Source: Paenarthrobacter sp. (GTDB lineage: Bacteria > Actinomycetota > Actinomycetes > Actinomycetales > Micrococcaceae). Taken from it: 64,000 bases of DNA. Of the stretch, positions 43,461 to 52,111 are shown piece after piece. A program made the position numbers and the translations under genes. The stretch covers positions 1 to 64,000 of the forward strand of contig JAPSHX010000008.1 of NCBI GenBank assembly GCA_031179305.1, read 5' to 3'. The notes below the pieces were generated by a model. It searched no databases and had not been told where the DNA came from. It saw nothing but the letters and a program-made list of their open reading frames with translations. Position 1 is the stretch's first letter, and each line of letters opens with the position of its first letter.

Positions 43461-45181
43461 TACTGGTCCTTCGAGGTTGAGGAAGATCCTGCTGTTGTTG
43501 TTGCGGTGTCCAGTGACTCCGGGACGTTCCATTCCCGGGCAAAGAGTTCACGGAGGGCTGCGGCTTCGCCGGCCAGGCGATGGTCTTCACCGCGTGCCAG
43601 CAGGCCGTACTCCACCATGGTGCGGCCGTCCTCGTGGGTTCCGGTGCGGACCCAGACACGGCGGCGGTTGATGTACAGCGACATGACCAGACCGGCGACC
43701 GCGAGGAAACCGAAGATCAACGCGTAGAGCTGGCCGGGGTTGTGGTGGATGTCCACTCCGATGTACTTCTTGACGCCATCGAACGTGATGCTGCCCTTGC
43801 CTTCGGGCAGGTCGACTGTGGCTCCCGGACCCAGGGTGATACCGCCGGCAGGGAGGTCACGGCCGTTGAGCTGTTGAAGGTCCTTGACGTCCAGCTCGAA
43901 CACGTTCTGGGGCACGCCCTTGTCCAAGCCTAGGTCACCGTAGAACGAATTCAGGCTCAACTGCGGGTTGATAAGTTCCGGGGCGCCGCTGAAGGAAATT
44001 CCGTCCTCCGTGACGAACGCCGTGGGCAGGAAGAAGCCAACAAAGCCCAACTGTTCCGGCTTGGCGTCCGGGACCTTGATGACCACGGAGGAGTAGTAGT
44101 TGTCGCCCTGGACCTTGGCCGTTACCGGGCCTTGGAAAGCGACGTTGCCCTCCCCGTCCCGGACGGTGACCATGGGCGCGTAGCCGTTTCCAGTGAGGTA
44201 GAGGCTTGTATTCCCGAGGGAAACGGGGTCGTTGACCTTGAGGGTTTCCTTCTTGCCCGGCGCATCCGGGGTTTCCTTCGTTGTGACCTCAGCGGTGTAG
44301 TCGATGGGCTGGCCGGCCTTGCCGGGCGATTCGCGGTCGAACCTGGCCTCGAACTTGTCCAGCTGCATCGAGTAGGGCTGGAGCGAACTGCTCTGGAAGT
44401 TGGTGCCCGGCGTGAATTGGTCGTAGCCCACCAAGGTGTTGACGAATGTGTCGCCTTCCACCAAGATCCGCTGGCCGCTGTACCCGTAAAGCCCACCAAT
44501 GGCCACGGACACCAGCACCCCGATCAAGGAAGTGTGGAACACCAGGTTGCCCACTTCCTTCAGGAAGCCGCGCTCGGCACCCAAGGACGGCAGGGCGCCG
44601 TCGACGTCCCTGACCTCGACGCGGTAGCCGCGCTTCTTCAGCAGCCCGGCGGCATCGTTGATGGCTTTCGACGCCGGGATCCCGGCGTCGGCGGCCACAG
44701 CCAAGGTACCGTACTCCGGCAGGCGCGACAGGCGCTTGGGGGTGCGCGGCGGCTGCGACTTCATGGCCTTGTAGTGGGCGATCGCGCGCGGAGTGACGCA
44801 GCCGATCAAGGAGATGAACAACAGGATGTAAATGGCCGAGAACCAAGCCGACGAGTAGACGTCGTACATCTGGAGGGCGTCGAGAAGCTCGCCGTAGGAA
44901 GGGTTGTCCTTGATGTACTGCGTGACCACTGACGGATTGGCGGGCCGCTGCGGGAACAGGGAACCCGGCACAGCGCCAACGGCAAGCAGGAGCAGCAGGA
45001 AGAGCGCCGTGCGCATGCTTGTCAGCTGCGTCCAGGACCACCGGAGCATGCCCTTGAAACCAAGCGCGGGCAGGGCTGCCTCGGACTTGGCCTGCTGGAG
45101 TTTTCCTTCGCCTGTTGTGCCTTCTGCGGAGGTGCTTTCAGCGGTAGGTGACTTCTTCTTGGCTTTCACGGACTCGCTCAT
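43460..45181 (-). CDS. resB: Cytochrome c biogenesis protein ResB
   Basis: 573 residues from ATG 45181, overlapping the ccdA stop. Early membrane helices (MRTALFLLLLLAVGAVPGSL, IYILLFISLIGCVTP), the ResB stretch PQRPANPSVV, and a large outer domain of beta character, ending with a last helix LIFGFLAVAGLVMSLYINRR. ResB pairs with CcsB for heme ligation to c-type cytochromes. Frame continues upstream to 45535, but that part overlaps ccdA and is not ResB-like. Confidence 0.93.
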   Translation of the reverse strand: MSESVKAKKKSPTAESTSAEGTTGEGKLQQAKSEAALPALGFKGMLRWSWTQLTSMRTALFLLLLLAVGAVPGSLFPQRPANPSVVTQYIKDNPSYGELLDALQMYDVYSSAWFSAIYILLFISLIGCVTPRAIAHYKAMKSQPPRTPKRLSRLPEYGTLAVAADAGIPASKAINDAAGLLKKRGYRVEVRDVDGALPSLGAERGFLKEVGNLVFHTSLIGVLVSVAIGGLYGYSGQRILVEGDTFVNTLVGYDQFTPGTNFQSSSLQPYSMQLDKFEARFDRESPGKAGQPIDYTAEVTTKETPDAPGKKETLKVNDPVSLGNTSLYLTGNGYAPMVTVRDGEGNVAFQGPVTAKVQGDNYYSSVVIKVPDAKPEQLGFVGFFLPTAFVTEDGISFSGAPELINPQLSLNSFYGDLGLDKGVPQNVFELDVKDLQQLNGRDLPAGGITLGPGATVDLPEGKGSITFDGVKKYIGVDIHHNPGQLYALIFGFLAVAGLVMSLYINRRRVWVRTGTHEDGRTMVEYGLLARGEDHRLAGEAAALRELFAREWNVPESLDTATTTAGSSSTSKDQ

Positions 45182-45936
45182 CAGATTGGCAACTTCACGT
45201 CGTTTTGGAACCAGTACTGCAACTCGGTCACCCAGGTTCCCCATACGCCGGTGGCCATGAGGATTCCGAGCAAAATCAGGATGCCTCCGCCGATCCGCTG
45301 GATGGCCAGCCGATGCTCGCGGAAGAAGGACATCACTCCCATGCCCCGGCGAACGGCCAGCGCGATCAGAAGAAACGGAATGCCAAGGCCAAGGCTGTAA
45401 ACGAACGCCAGGAGGGCTCCCTTGGCCGCCGACGAACCGCCGGACAAGCTCAGCAACTGTACCGCGGAGTACGTCGGACCAATACAGGGCGCCCAGCCCA
45501 GCCCGAACGTGAGTCCCAGCAGCGGTGCGCCCCACAGGCCGGCCGGGGGTTTGGCATGGATCTTCGCGTCACGCTGCAGCCAGCCGAAGCCGCCCATGAA
45601 CACCACGCCCATGATGATCACCAGGAGGCCCAACAGTTGGGTGATCCAGGCGTTTTGGGGGCCGGTCAGCAAAGTCCCCAGCTGCCCGAACGCACCGCCC
45701 AGGAGAACGAAAATCACCGAAAAGCCCAGCACAAACAGGCCGATACCGGCCAGCATGCGGCCGCGCCTTTGCTTCTGGAGGTCGACGCCGGTCAGTCCCG
45801 TGACGTAGCCAAGGTAACCGGGGACCAGCGGCAGCACGCAGGGAGAAAGGAAGGAGACCAGCCCGGCCAGCAGTGCCACCGGCACAGCCAGCAGCAGTGA
45901 TCCGTTGAGGATCGTCTCGGCAAAAGGACTGTTCAT
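45181..45936 (-). CDS. ccdA: Thiol-disulfide electron carrier CcdA
   Basis: 251 residues with six membrane helices. LSPCVLPLVPGYLGYVTGL and FGLGWAPCIGPTYSAVQLL carry the two conserved membrane Cys residues of CcdA/DsbD. It passes electrons outward to the TlpA-like thioredoxin that precedes it, keeping apocytochrome cysteines reduced. The stop overlaps the resB start. Confidence 0.94.
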   Translation of the reverse strand: MNSPFAETILNGSLLLAVPVALLAGLVSFLSPCVLPLVPGYLGYVTGLTGVDLQKQRRGRMLAGIGLFVLGFSVIFVLLGGAFGQLGTLLTGPQNAWITQLLGLLVIIMGVVFMGGFGWLQRDAKIHAKPPAGLWGAPLLGLTFGLGWAPCIGPTYSAVQLLSLSGGSSAAKGALLAFVYSLGLGIPFLLIALAVRRGMGVMSFFREHRLAIQRIGGGILILLGILMATGVWGTWVTELQYWFQNDVKLPI

Positions 45937-45941
45937 GGTTG

Positions 45942-46547
45942 CTACTCAGCCGCTGCGGAGGTGATGAGGGCCTTCAGGGTGCTCTTCTCGATCTCGCCGA
46001 GGACGCGTGAGGCAACCTTGCCTTCCTTGTCCAGGACCAAAGTGGTGGGAACTGCACCGGGAGGCACAATTCCTGACACGGACAGCAGAACTGCCCCATC
46101 CTTGTCATTGAAGCTCGGGTAGGTGATGTTGAAGGTCTTGTCGAAGGCCTCGGCGGTGGCTTGCTCGTCGCGCAGGTTAACGCCGAAGAACTGGACGCCT
46201 TGGTCCTTGAAGTCCAAGTGCAGTGCTTCAAGCTGGGGAGCTTCGATGCGGCACGGAGCGCACGCGGCAAACCAAAAGTTCAGGACGGTGACTTTGCCCA
46301 GAAGGTCCTCCGGCTTTACCGTCTGCCCGTTGAACAGGGTGCCTTTGAGCGCAACGGGTGCGGAGCGATCCGCCTTTGCGAACTCCGTCACCGAACCATC
46401 GCCTGCCACGTAGTTCTTGTTGTCGCCTGCCTTGGCCTGCTTGGCAAGGGAGTCTTCCTGGGCACACGCGGACAGGCCCATGGTCAGACCTGCGAGGAGG
46501 ACACCACCGGCGGTCAGCACGCCGCGGCGCGAAAGATTGTTGTCCAT
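45942..46547 (-). CDS. TlpA/ResA-like thioredoxin lipoprotein
   Basis: 201 residues from ATG 46547. N-terminus MDNNLSRRGV then hydrophobic residues and lipobox GLSAC (Cys28), so it is membrane-anchored outside. The thioredoxin redox site is NFWFAACAPCRIEAP (CxxC), followed by the cis-Pro region VPTTLVLDKEG. It likely reduces apocytochrome c thiols with electrons from CcdA, which lies 5 bp downstream. The histidine phosphatase gene ends 4 bp upstream. Confidence 0.92.
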   Translation of the reverse strand: MDNNLSRRGVLTAGGVLLAGLTMGLSACAQEDSLAKQAKAGDNKNYVAGDGSVTEFAKADRSAPVALKGTLFNGQTVKPEDLLGKVTVLNFWFAACAPCRIEAPQLEALHLDFKDQGVQFFGVNLRDEQATAEAFDKTFNITYPSFNDKDGAVLLSVSGIVPPGAVPTTLVLDKEGKVASRVLGEIEKSTLKALITSAAAE

Positions 46548-46551
46548 GCTT

Positions 46552-47217
46552 CTACGCTCCCGGGGTGCTCGCCGCACCGGGAAGCAGGACGGCAGCAGGC
46601 TCGGTGTACTCAACGCGCACGATCTTGCCGTCGTCGTCGAGCGTTAGGGACGTCAGCGACGTGAGGGTGCACTCGCGTTTACGGGGATCGTGCGCAAGGC
46701 GGCGGCCCTCAGCAGTCAATCGGGTGGACCAAATGGGAAGTTGGTGGCTGACCAGAATGGCTTCGGCGCCGTCGCCGCCCAGTTCGATGGCCTTCACACG
46801 CGCGTCTTCAACCGCGGCCAGTACGCGGGCCGCTTGTTCCTTGTAGGGCTCGCCCCATGAGGGGCGCAACGGATTCCGAAAGTAGATCCAGTGCTTGGGC
46901 TTCAGGAACTCGCTCCTGGTGGGGTGGAGTCCCTCGAAGTGGTTCTCTGCTTCGATGATGCGCGGCTCGGTGGTGATCTCCAGCTTCAACGCCTCGGCCG
47001 TGGGCATGGCCGTTTCCTGGGCACGCGTGAGCGGCGAGGCTACCAGATGCACGATCTTGGCGCCCTCGTTGACGCGGGCCGTGAAGTGGTCCGCCAGCAT
47101 CCGGGCCATCTCCCGGCCACGTTCGGAGAGGTGGAATTCCGGCAGCCGGCCGTAGAGGACGGCGTCGGGATTGTGGACCTCGCCATGGCGAAGCAGATGG
47201 ACAGTTGCTTGGGGCAT
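46552..47217 (-). CDS. Histidine phosphatase family protein (phosphoglycerate mutase-like)
   Basis: 221 residues with the catalytic LLRHGEVHNPDA near the N-terminus, SPLTRAQETA, and a later VSHQLPIWSTRL holding the second His. It acts on phosphate esters by a phosphohistidine intermediate; the substrate is unknown. It is tightly packed with the cytochrome c maturation genes, which may only reflect operon structure. Confidence 0.9.
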   Translation of the reverse strand: MPQATVHLLRHGEVHNPDAVLYGRLPEFHLSERGREMARMLADHFTARVNEGAKIVHLVASPLTRAQETAMPTAEALKLEITTEPRIIEAENHFEGLHPTRSEFLKPKHWIYFRNPLRPSWGEPYKEQAARVLAAVEDARVKAIELGGDGAEAILVSHQLPIWSTRLTAEGRRLAHDPRKRECTLTSLTSLTLDDDGKIVRVEYTEPAAVLLPGAASTPGA

Positions 47218-47303
47218 GTTTACCAGTTTCTCAAAGAAGCGGGGCGATCCGAAATCTTCTACCGCTAGTAGAACTCAAAGTTTTCCCGAAATGTTCCTCG
47301 GAG

Positions 47304-47336
47304 TTGGAATAAAAGATGCATATGCATGTTTATACT
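47304..47336 (+). promoter_or_regulatory. Possible promoter and palindromic operator before yceI
   Basis: ATGCATATGCAT (47316-47327) is a perfect 12-bp palindrome just before TATACT (47331-47336), with TTGGAA at 47304-47309 (spacing 21, longer than ideal). A MarR-type repressor site is plausible. Confidence 0.45.
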
Positions 47337-47421
47337 GGGTATGAAACTCGGTTGACGCTTCAAGCAATGAGCTCGACCAGGCAAGCAAGCAGTACCTACC
47401 ACTCGATATAGGAGCAACACC

Positions 47422-47976
47422 ATGATGACTCTCCCCGCTTCCGTCACCACCGGCACCTGGACCCTCGACGCATCCCACAGCGAGATCGGCTTCACCGTCC
47501 GGCACGCAGGCATCAGCAAGGTCCGCGGCCAGTTCAAGGATGCTGCTGCCACCCTGGAAGTTGGCGAAACGCTGACCGATTCCAAGGTCACCGCCACCAT
47601 CCAGACCGCCAGCTTCGACTCCGGAGACGTCAACCGCGACGGCCACGTCAAGGGCGAAGACTTCTTCGATGTGGAGAAGTTCCCGGAAATCACCTTCGTA
47701 TCCCGTCACGTCAAGGCCAACGGCAACAGCTTCGACCTCGTGGGCGATCTCACAATCAAGGGTGTGACCAAGGAAGTTTCCATCGAGACCGAATTCAACG
47801 GTGTGGCCGTGGATCCGTTCGGCAACACCCGAGCAGGCGTTTCCGGCGAAACCACCATCAGCCGCAAGGACTTCGGCCTCACGTGGAACGCAGTCCTCGA
47901 AGCCGGTGGCGTCCTGGTCAGCGACAAGGTGGTCATCAACCTTGAGCTCGCCTTCATCGCGCCGGCCGCCGCGTAG
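47422..47976 (+). CDS. YceI-family protein
   Basis: 184 residues: GTWTLDASHSEIGFTVRHAG, KVRGQFKDAAATLEVGE, VNRDGHVKGEDFFDVEKFPE and NTRAGVSGETTISRKDFGL are YceI signatures. The fold is a lipocalin-like barrel that binds polyisoprenoids. No signal peptide here, so cytoplasmic, as in many actinobacterial members. It is monocistronic with an excellent terminator. Confidence 0.93.
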   Translation: MMTLPASVTTGTWTLDASHSEIGFTVRHAGISKVRGQFKDAAATLEVGETLTDSKVTATIQTASFDSGDVNRDGHVKGEDFFDVEKFPEITFVSRHVKANGNSFDLVGDLTIKGVTKEVSIETEFNGVAVDPFGNTRAGVSGETTISRKDFGLTWNAVLEAGGVLVSDKVVINLELAFIAPAAA

Positions 47977-47992
47977 CCAGCACGCAACACCG

Positions 47993-48030
47993 AACGGCCC
48001 CGCACAGTTCACACTGTGCGGGGCCGTTTT
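47993..48030 (+). terminator. Intrinsic terminator of yceI
   Basis: Perfect 16-bp arms (47993-48008 and 48013-48028) with loop TCAC, ending in TTTT. The best canonical terminator in the window. Confidence 0.9.
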
Positions 48031-48139
48031 CGGATATAGGGAAGTCACCCCGCAATAATTCGGCAAACAGCCTGCATTTAGCTGCGAGTTGGCTCCGAAT
48101 TTCCTATGCATCCCTCAACCTGCGGTCTAAAGTGATGCC

Positions 48140-48826
48140 ATGAGTACCCCAGACGAAACACCACAGCCACAGCAGCCCGGCTCCCAGCCTCCGCAGCCCG
48201 GCAATGTTCCTCCTGCGGGTCACCAGCCTCCGCAGGGCTACCAGCCGCCGCAGGGTTACCAACCGCCGCAGGGTTACCAACCGCCGTCGCAACCGGGCCA
48301 GTACTCACAGCCCGGACCGGCTCAGCCCGGATTCCACTTCGAAATGCCCACTGACGGACCGCGTAGTTTCAACGACGTCATGCCGCAAGGCGGCTTCTCG
48401 GGGATGTTCAAAACCCAAGGCCTGCCAACGGAGTTAAAGGTTTCCTACTTCATCTGGGTGATCTCCGGACTCCTGGGCCTGCTGTTTGGCCTCATCGCTT
48501 TCTTTGCCGTCATCGCTGCCTTCGCATTCGCTCCGGGATTCGCCGCCATCGCGCTGATCCTTCTCCTGATCACCTTGGCGGTAGCCGCCGCACAAGTGGT
48601 CCTGGCCATGAAGATGAAGGAAGGCAAAGAGTGGGCCCGGCTCGCGTTGACCATCCTGGCCGGTGTTTCCTTACTGCTGGCCATCTTCGGAGCGGCAAGT
48701 GGTGGCGGTTCCGGCATGGGCTTGGGCGGCAACTGGTTCGGCTTCCTGGTGAGCGCAGTTGCTGTTGTACTGATGTGGCTGCCCAATTCGCAGCTCTGGT
48801 TCAAGGCCGTGAAGGGCCACGCTTAG
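48140..48826 (+). CDS. Proline/glutamine-rich membrane protein
   Basis: 228 residues. The first about 75 are disordered with GYQPPQ repeats; then four hydrophobic segments (VSYFIWVISGLLGLLFGLIA, FAAIALILLLITLAVAAAQV, LALTILAGVSLLLAIFG, GFLVSAVAVVLMWLPNS). The motif GKEWARLALTILAGVSLLL is shared with the next gene (GKNWARILGTVFAAISVL), so the two are paralogues. Function unknown. Confidence 0.83.
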   Translation: MSTPDETPQPQQPGSQPPQPGNVPPAGHQPPQGYQPPQGYQPPQGYQPPSQPGQYSQPGPAQPGFHFEMPTDGPRSFNDVMPQGGFSGMFKTQGLPTELKVSYFIWVISGLLGLLFGLIAFFAVIAAFAFAPGFAAIALILLLITLAVAAAQVVLAMKMKEGKEWARLALTILAGVSLLLAIFGAASGGGSGMGLGGNWFGFLVSAVAVVLMWLPNSQLWFKAVKGHA

Positions 48827-48875
48827 CAGTGACCCAACTGCCGCCGTCGTGCGTTACCGGCGGTAGAGCGAGACT

Positions 48876-48914
48876 GAAGGCCGCGGTCAGATCCTCTCGG
48901 ATCTCGCGGCCTTC
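48876..48914 (+). terminator. Terminator hairpin after the first Pro-rich membrane gene
   Basis: GAAGGCCGCG (48876-48885) pairs with CGCGGCCTTC (48905-48914), with an inner GATCC/GGATC stem. No long T-run. Confidence 0.75.
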
Positions 48915-49088
48915 ATCATGAAGGCGTAAGCCGAGATGATGATTTTTCCCGTGAGCTTGAAATACCTGCGTGTGATCATCTGCAGTGTCGGACGCTGGGG
49001 GTACGGTGGTACCAGAACCACGCTGGGGGCAGGGTCATTTTGCTGATCCCGGCGGCCGCACCAGCAGTCGAACAAGCAAAGGAATGCC

Positions 49089-49850
49089 ATGAGCAACCCT
49101 CCGTACCCGCCCTCGAACCCGGGCGACGACAACAAGCCCGAGCAGCACGGCTCCCAGCCTTCCGCGCCGCAGCCTCCGGCACCCCAATATGGTCAGCAGT
49201 CCCCCGCCGCGCCGCAGTACGGACAGCAGTCCCCCGCCGCACCGCAGTACGGACAGCAGTCCCCCGCCGCACCGCAGTACGGACAGCAGCCTTCCCCGTA
49301 TGGCCAAGCTCCCGGAGCTCCGCAGTATGGCCAGGGCAACAACTGGCCGAGCCAGCAGCCCGGCCCCACCACTATCCCTCCAATGGTTAATTACGCGTTC
49401 TGGATGATCATTGCCGCAGGTATCCTGTCTGCCATCAGCTCGCTGCTCTTGGCCACCACCGGAGCCGATGCCTTCATTAACGTGATGAACCAGCAGGCCG
49501 CACAGCAGGGCACTGAGTTCCCTGCGGAATCCATTGAGGGGATGCGCGGTGCCATCGCAGTGGGCGCCATAGTCGGTGCCATCTTCTCATTGGGCCTTTA
49601 CGCGCTGGTCGCCTTCCCCGTCCGGAAGGGTAAGAACTGGGCACGGATCCTGGGCACCGTGTTCGCTGCCATCTCTGTTCTGGGCCTCACCGGCTTGTTC
49701 CAGTTCGGCGCAACCTACGGGATGATGCAGCTCGTCGTGATCCTGCTGGGCGTTGCAGCGATAGTCATGCTGTACCTGCCGGCGTCGGCTCCGTATTTCC
49801 GTAAGGCCCAGCCTTTCGGAAACCCGTACCAGAACCCCTACGGCCGCTAA
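49089..49850 (+). CDS. Proline/glutamine/tyrosine-rich membrane protein, paralogue of the previous gene
   Basis: 253 residues. Residues 31-70 hold four copies of a 10-residue motif (APQYGQQSPA), encoded by 30-bp repeats at 49179-49298. Then four hydrophobic segments (YAFWMIIAAGILSAISSLLL, GAIVGAIFSLGLYALVAF, ILGTVFAAISVLGLTGLF, LVVILLGVAAIVMLYLP), and the end is GNPYQNPYGR. AGGAATGCC precedes the start. Same architecture as the upstream gene. Function unknown. Confidence 0.83.
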   Translation: MSNPPYPPSNPGDDNKPEQHGSQPSAPQPPAPQYGQQSPAAPQYGQQSPAAPQYGQQSPAAPQYGQQPSPYGQAPGAPQYGQGNNWPSQQPGPTTIPPMVNYAFWMIIAAGILSAISSLLLATTGADAFINVMNQQAAQQGTEFPAESIEGMRGAIAVGAIVGAIFSLGLYALVAFPVRKGKNWARILGTVFAAISVLGLTGLFQFGATYGMMQLVVILLGVAAIVMLYLPASAPYFRKAQPFGNPYQNPYGR

Positions 49851-49897
49851 ACCGTCACGCTTCCAAGTACTAAACGCGGGCGCGGACCCGGCAAAGG

Positions 49898-50605
49898 CTA
49901 AACAGCCTGGCCCGGTGTCTGCGCCCGTTGTGCGTGGTAGGCCAGGATCTGGAGCTCGGTTGCCATATCCACCTTGCGGAGGTTGACGTGAGGGGGGACC
50001 TGCAGCAGCACCGGTGCGAAGCTCAGGATGCTCCGGATTCCGGCGGCAATGACGCGGTCGCACACAGCTTGAGCCACGGTCGCAGGTAGCGCCAGCACCA
50101 CCATGTTGGTATGGGTGCGTTCCAGGACGCGCTCCAGCTCGGCCGAATCACTCACCCGCAACCAGCCCACCTCGTTGCCGATCACCATGGGGTCCGCGTC
50201 AAAGATAGCCACAACGTCGAAGCCCCGGGACTCGAAGCCGCCGTACCGTGCGAGGGCTTTGCCGAGGTTACCGGCACCCACAATCGCGACCTTCCAGTCG
50301 TGCGTTAGGCCGAGTGCGGCGGCGATGTGCCGGCTCAGGTACTGGACTTCATAGCCAACGCCCCGGGTCCCGTAGGAACCGACGTAGGAGAGGTCTTTGC
50401 GTAGCGTGGAAGAACTGACGCCCGATGCCTCCGCCAAGGCTTCCGAGGAAACGCGTTCCACGCCTTCGGCCAAAAGTGAGTTGAGCGCGCGTAAATAGAG
50501 AGTCATCCGGGCCACAGCCGCGGGCGGGATCTGCTTGGTGGCAGGTTCGTTGTCCCCGGTTGTTGCGTCCGGGGACGGTTCCAGCGCAGTCACGGTATTC
50601 TCCAT
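49898..50605 (-). CDS. rex: Redox-sensing transcriptional repressor Rex
   Basis: 235 residues from ATG 50605; GTG 50626 or ATG 50653 would extend it. The winged HTH is VSSEALAEASGVSSSTLRKD then LSYVGSYGTRGVGY, and the Rossmann domain has VAIVGAGNLGKALARYGGF. Rex binds NADH/NAD+ and represses respiratory and fermentative genes when NADH is low. Upstream lies a glutaredoxin-like gene on the same strand. No Rex box was recognised in this window. Confidence 0.93.
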   Translation of the reverse strand: MENTVTALEPSPDATTGDNEPATKQIPPAAVARMTLYLRALNSLLAEGVERVSSEALAEASGVSSSTLRKDLSYVGSYGTRGVGYEVQYLSRHIAAALGLTHDWKVAIVGAGNLGKALARYGGFESRGFDVVAIFDADPMVIGNEVGWLRVSDSAELERVLERTHTNMVVLALPATVAQAVCDRVIAAGIRSILSFAPVLLQVPPHVNLRKVDMATELQILAYHAQRAQTPGQAV

Positions 50606-50681
50606 TGCGTCGCTTTGTTGTTCCACTCTATGACCCCCGGCCGGACTCAACAAAAGCCATTACTTACGGGTAACCCCACCT

Positions 50682-50936
50682 TCAGCCCTCCAGGACTTTC
50701 TTCAGAGTGCGGGTGAGCCGTTCCTCGTCGATCTTCCAGAAATCCCGCTGAATGCCGTCTACCAGCACCACAGGGATCTCCTCTCCAAAGCGCTCCTGCA
50801 GTTGTAAGTCGCCGTCGATCTTCTGCTCAGTCCACTGCATGCCAAGGCTTTTCGTGACGCGCTCGACGGCGGCACGCGCTTCCGTGCAGAGGTGGCAGTC
50901 AGCTTTGGTAAGGAGTACGACGTCGGGAATAGCCAT
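50682..50936 (-). CDS. Glutaredoxin-like small protein (DUF836 family)
   Basis: 84 residues: MAIPDVVLLTKADCHLCTEA has the CxxC redox site (CHLC), and EIPVVLVDGIQRDFWKIDEE is the cis-Pro and active-site turn. Thioredoxin-fold disulfide reductase of unknown client. It lies upstream of rex on the same strand; the 76-bp gap suggests coexpression. Confidence 0.92.
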   Translation of the reverse strand: MAIPDVVLLTKADCHLCTEARAAVERVTKSLGMQWTEQKIDGDLQLQERFGEEIPVVLVDGIQRDFWKIDEERLTRTLKKVLEG

Positions 50937-50957
50937 GTCTCAAAGGTAACCGCCCCG

Positions 50958-51012
50958 ACGCTCTCTCACATCCCGCGCCCTTCCCACCAACGCTCGCTCA
51001 CATCCCGCGCCC
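50958..51012. repeat. Two copies of a short repeat, 32-bp period (locus 1)
   Basis: ACGCTCTCTCACATCCCGCG at 50958 and ACGCTCGCTCACATCCCGCG at 50990, 32 bp apart, in the gap between the glutaredoxin-like and HAD genes. The same core recurs at 51931 and, inverted, at 53068. Confidence 0.8.
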
Positions 51013-51071
51013 TTCGGTGACACCGCCGTGCGTCCTCAACGCAGGCCCCGGCGATTGACTAGACTCAAGGC

Positions 51072-51932
51072 ATGCCCGAGGAGAAGAACGCCGCCGTGGT
51101 CGCAGATGCCTTGGTGCAAAACACCGCGCAGAAAGACGCGGCGAAACAGGATCTCGTGCGCAAGCACGCTGGCGAAGCCGCCTTCTTCGACGTCGACAAT
51201 ACGTTGATGAAGGGTGCAAGCCTCTTCCACGTGGCGCGCAAAATGTACGAACGCAAAGCGTTCACACTTTCCCAGGCTGCCGGATTCGCTTGGAAGCAGT
51301 TCAAGTTCGTCATGCGCGGCGAAAACATGGAAGACGTCCACTCCGTTCGCGACTCCGCACTGACCCTTGCTGCCGGCATCACCGTGGATGACATCAGGGC
51401 CTTGGGCGAAGAGGTCTATGACGAGATGATCGAGTCGAGGATCTGGCCGGGAACCAAAGCGCTGGCAGAACAGCACCTTCGGGTCGGCCGGAAGGTGTGG
51501 CTCGTGACTGCTACGCCCATTGAGGTGGCCACCGTCATTTCCACCCGGCTCGGCCTGACCGGGGCTTTGGGCACCGTGGGCGAGGTGGACGAAGGCGTCT
51601 ACACAGGGAAGTTGGTTGGCGACATCCTCCACGGACCTGCAAAGGCGATCGCGGTCCAACTCGTGGCCGACCGCGAGGGACTGGATCTGGACCACTGCTG
51701 GGCGTACAGCGACTCCGCCAACGACATCCCCTTGCTCACCATGGTGGGGCATCCCGTGGTCATCAACCCGGACGCGAAGCTGAGGCGGCACGCTCGTGAG
51801 AACAATTGGCCCGTGTACGACTTCCGCTCCGGACGCCGCGCGGCCACGCTCGGCCTCAAAGCCGCGACAGTCGGCGGAGCTGTGTACGGATTGTGGCGTG
51901 GCTTCTCAAAATTCCGCGGCCCCCGCGGCTAA
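51072..51932 (+). CDS. HAD-IB family hydrolase (SerB-like phosphatase)
   Basis: 286 residues. HAD motifs: FFDVDNTLMKGAS (nucleophile Asp), TATPIEVATVIS (motif II) and YSDSANDIPLLTMVG (motif IV). The SerB/HAD-IB group includes phosphoserine and phospholipid phosphatases. The end, ATLGLKAATVGGAVYGLWRG, may be a short membrane-associated helix. Substrate unknown. Flanked on both sides by 32-bp-period repeats. Confidence 0.9.
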   Translation: MPEEKNAAVVADALVQNTAQKDAAKQDLVRKHAGEAAFFDVDNTLMKGASLFHVARKMYERKAFTLSQAAGFAWKQFKFVMRGENMEDVHSVRDSALTLAAGITVDDIRALGEEVYDEMIESRIWPGTKALAEQHLRVGRKVWLVTATPIEVATVISTRLGLTGALGTVGEVDEGVYTGKLVGDILHGPAKAIAVQLVADREGLDLDHCWAYSDSANDIPLLTMVGHPVVINPDAKLRRHARENNWPVYDFRSGRRAATLGLKAATVGGAVYGLWRGFSKFRGPRG

Positions 51933-52052
51933 CGCTCTCGCACATCCCTCGGGCATAAACCTAACGCTCTCGCACATCCCTCGGGCATAAACCCAACGCT
52001 CTCGCACATCCCTCGGGCATAAACCCAACGCTCTCGCACATCCCTCGGGCAC
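51931..52052. repeat. Four tandem 32-bp repeats (locus 2)
   Basis: AACGCTCTCGCACATCCCTC begins at 51931, 51963, 51995 and 52027, each followed by GGGCATAAAC except the last. The first overlaps the HAD gene's stop. Same core and period as locus 1. Confidence 0.9.
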
Positions 52053-52111
52053 CTCGACTAGCCTGTGGATAACTTCCGACGACTCAAGGCTTTCTGGGCA
52101 AGAATGCCGGT

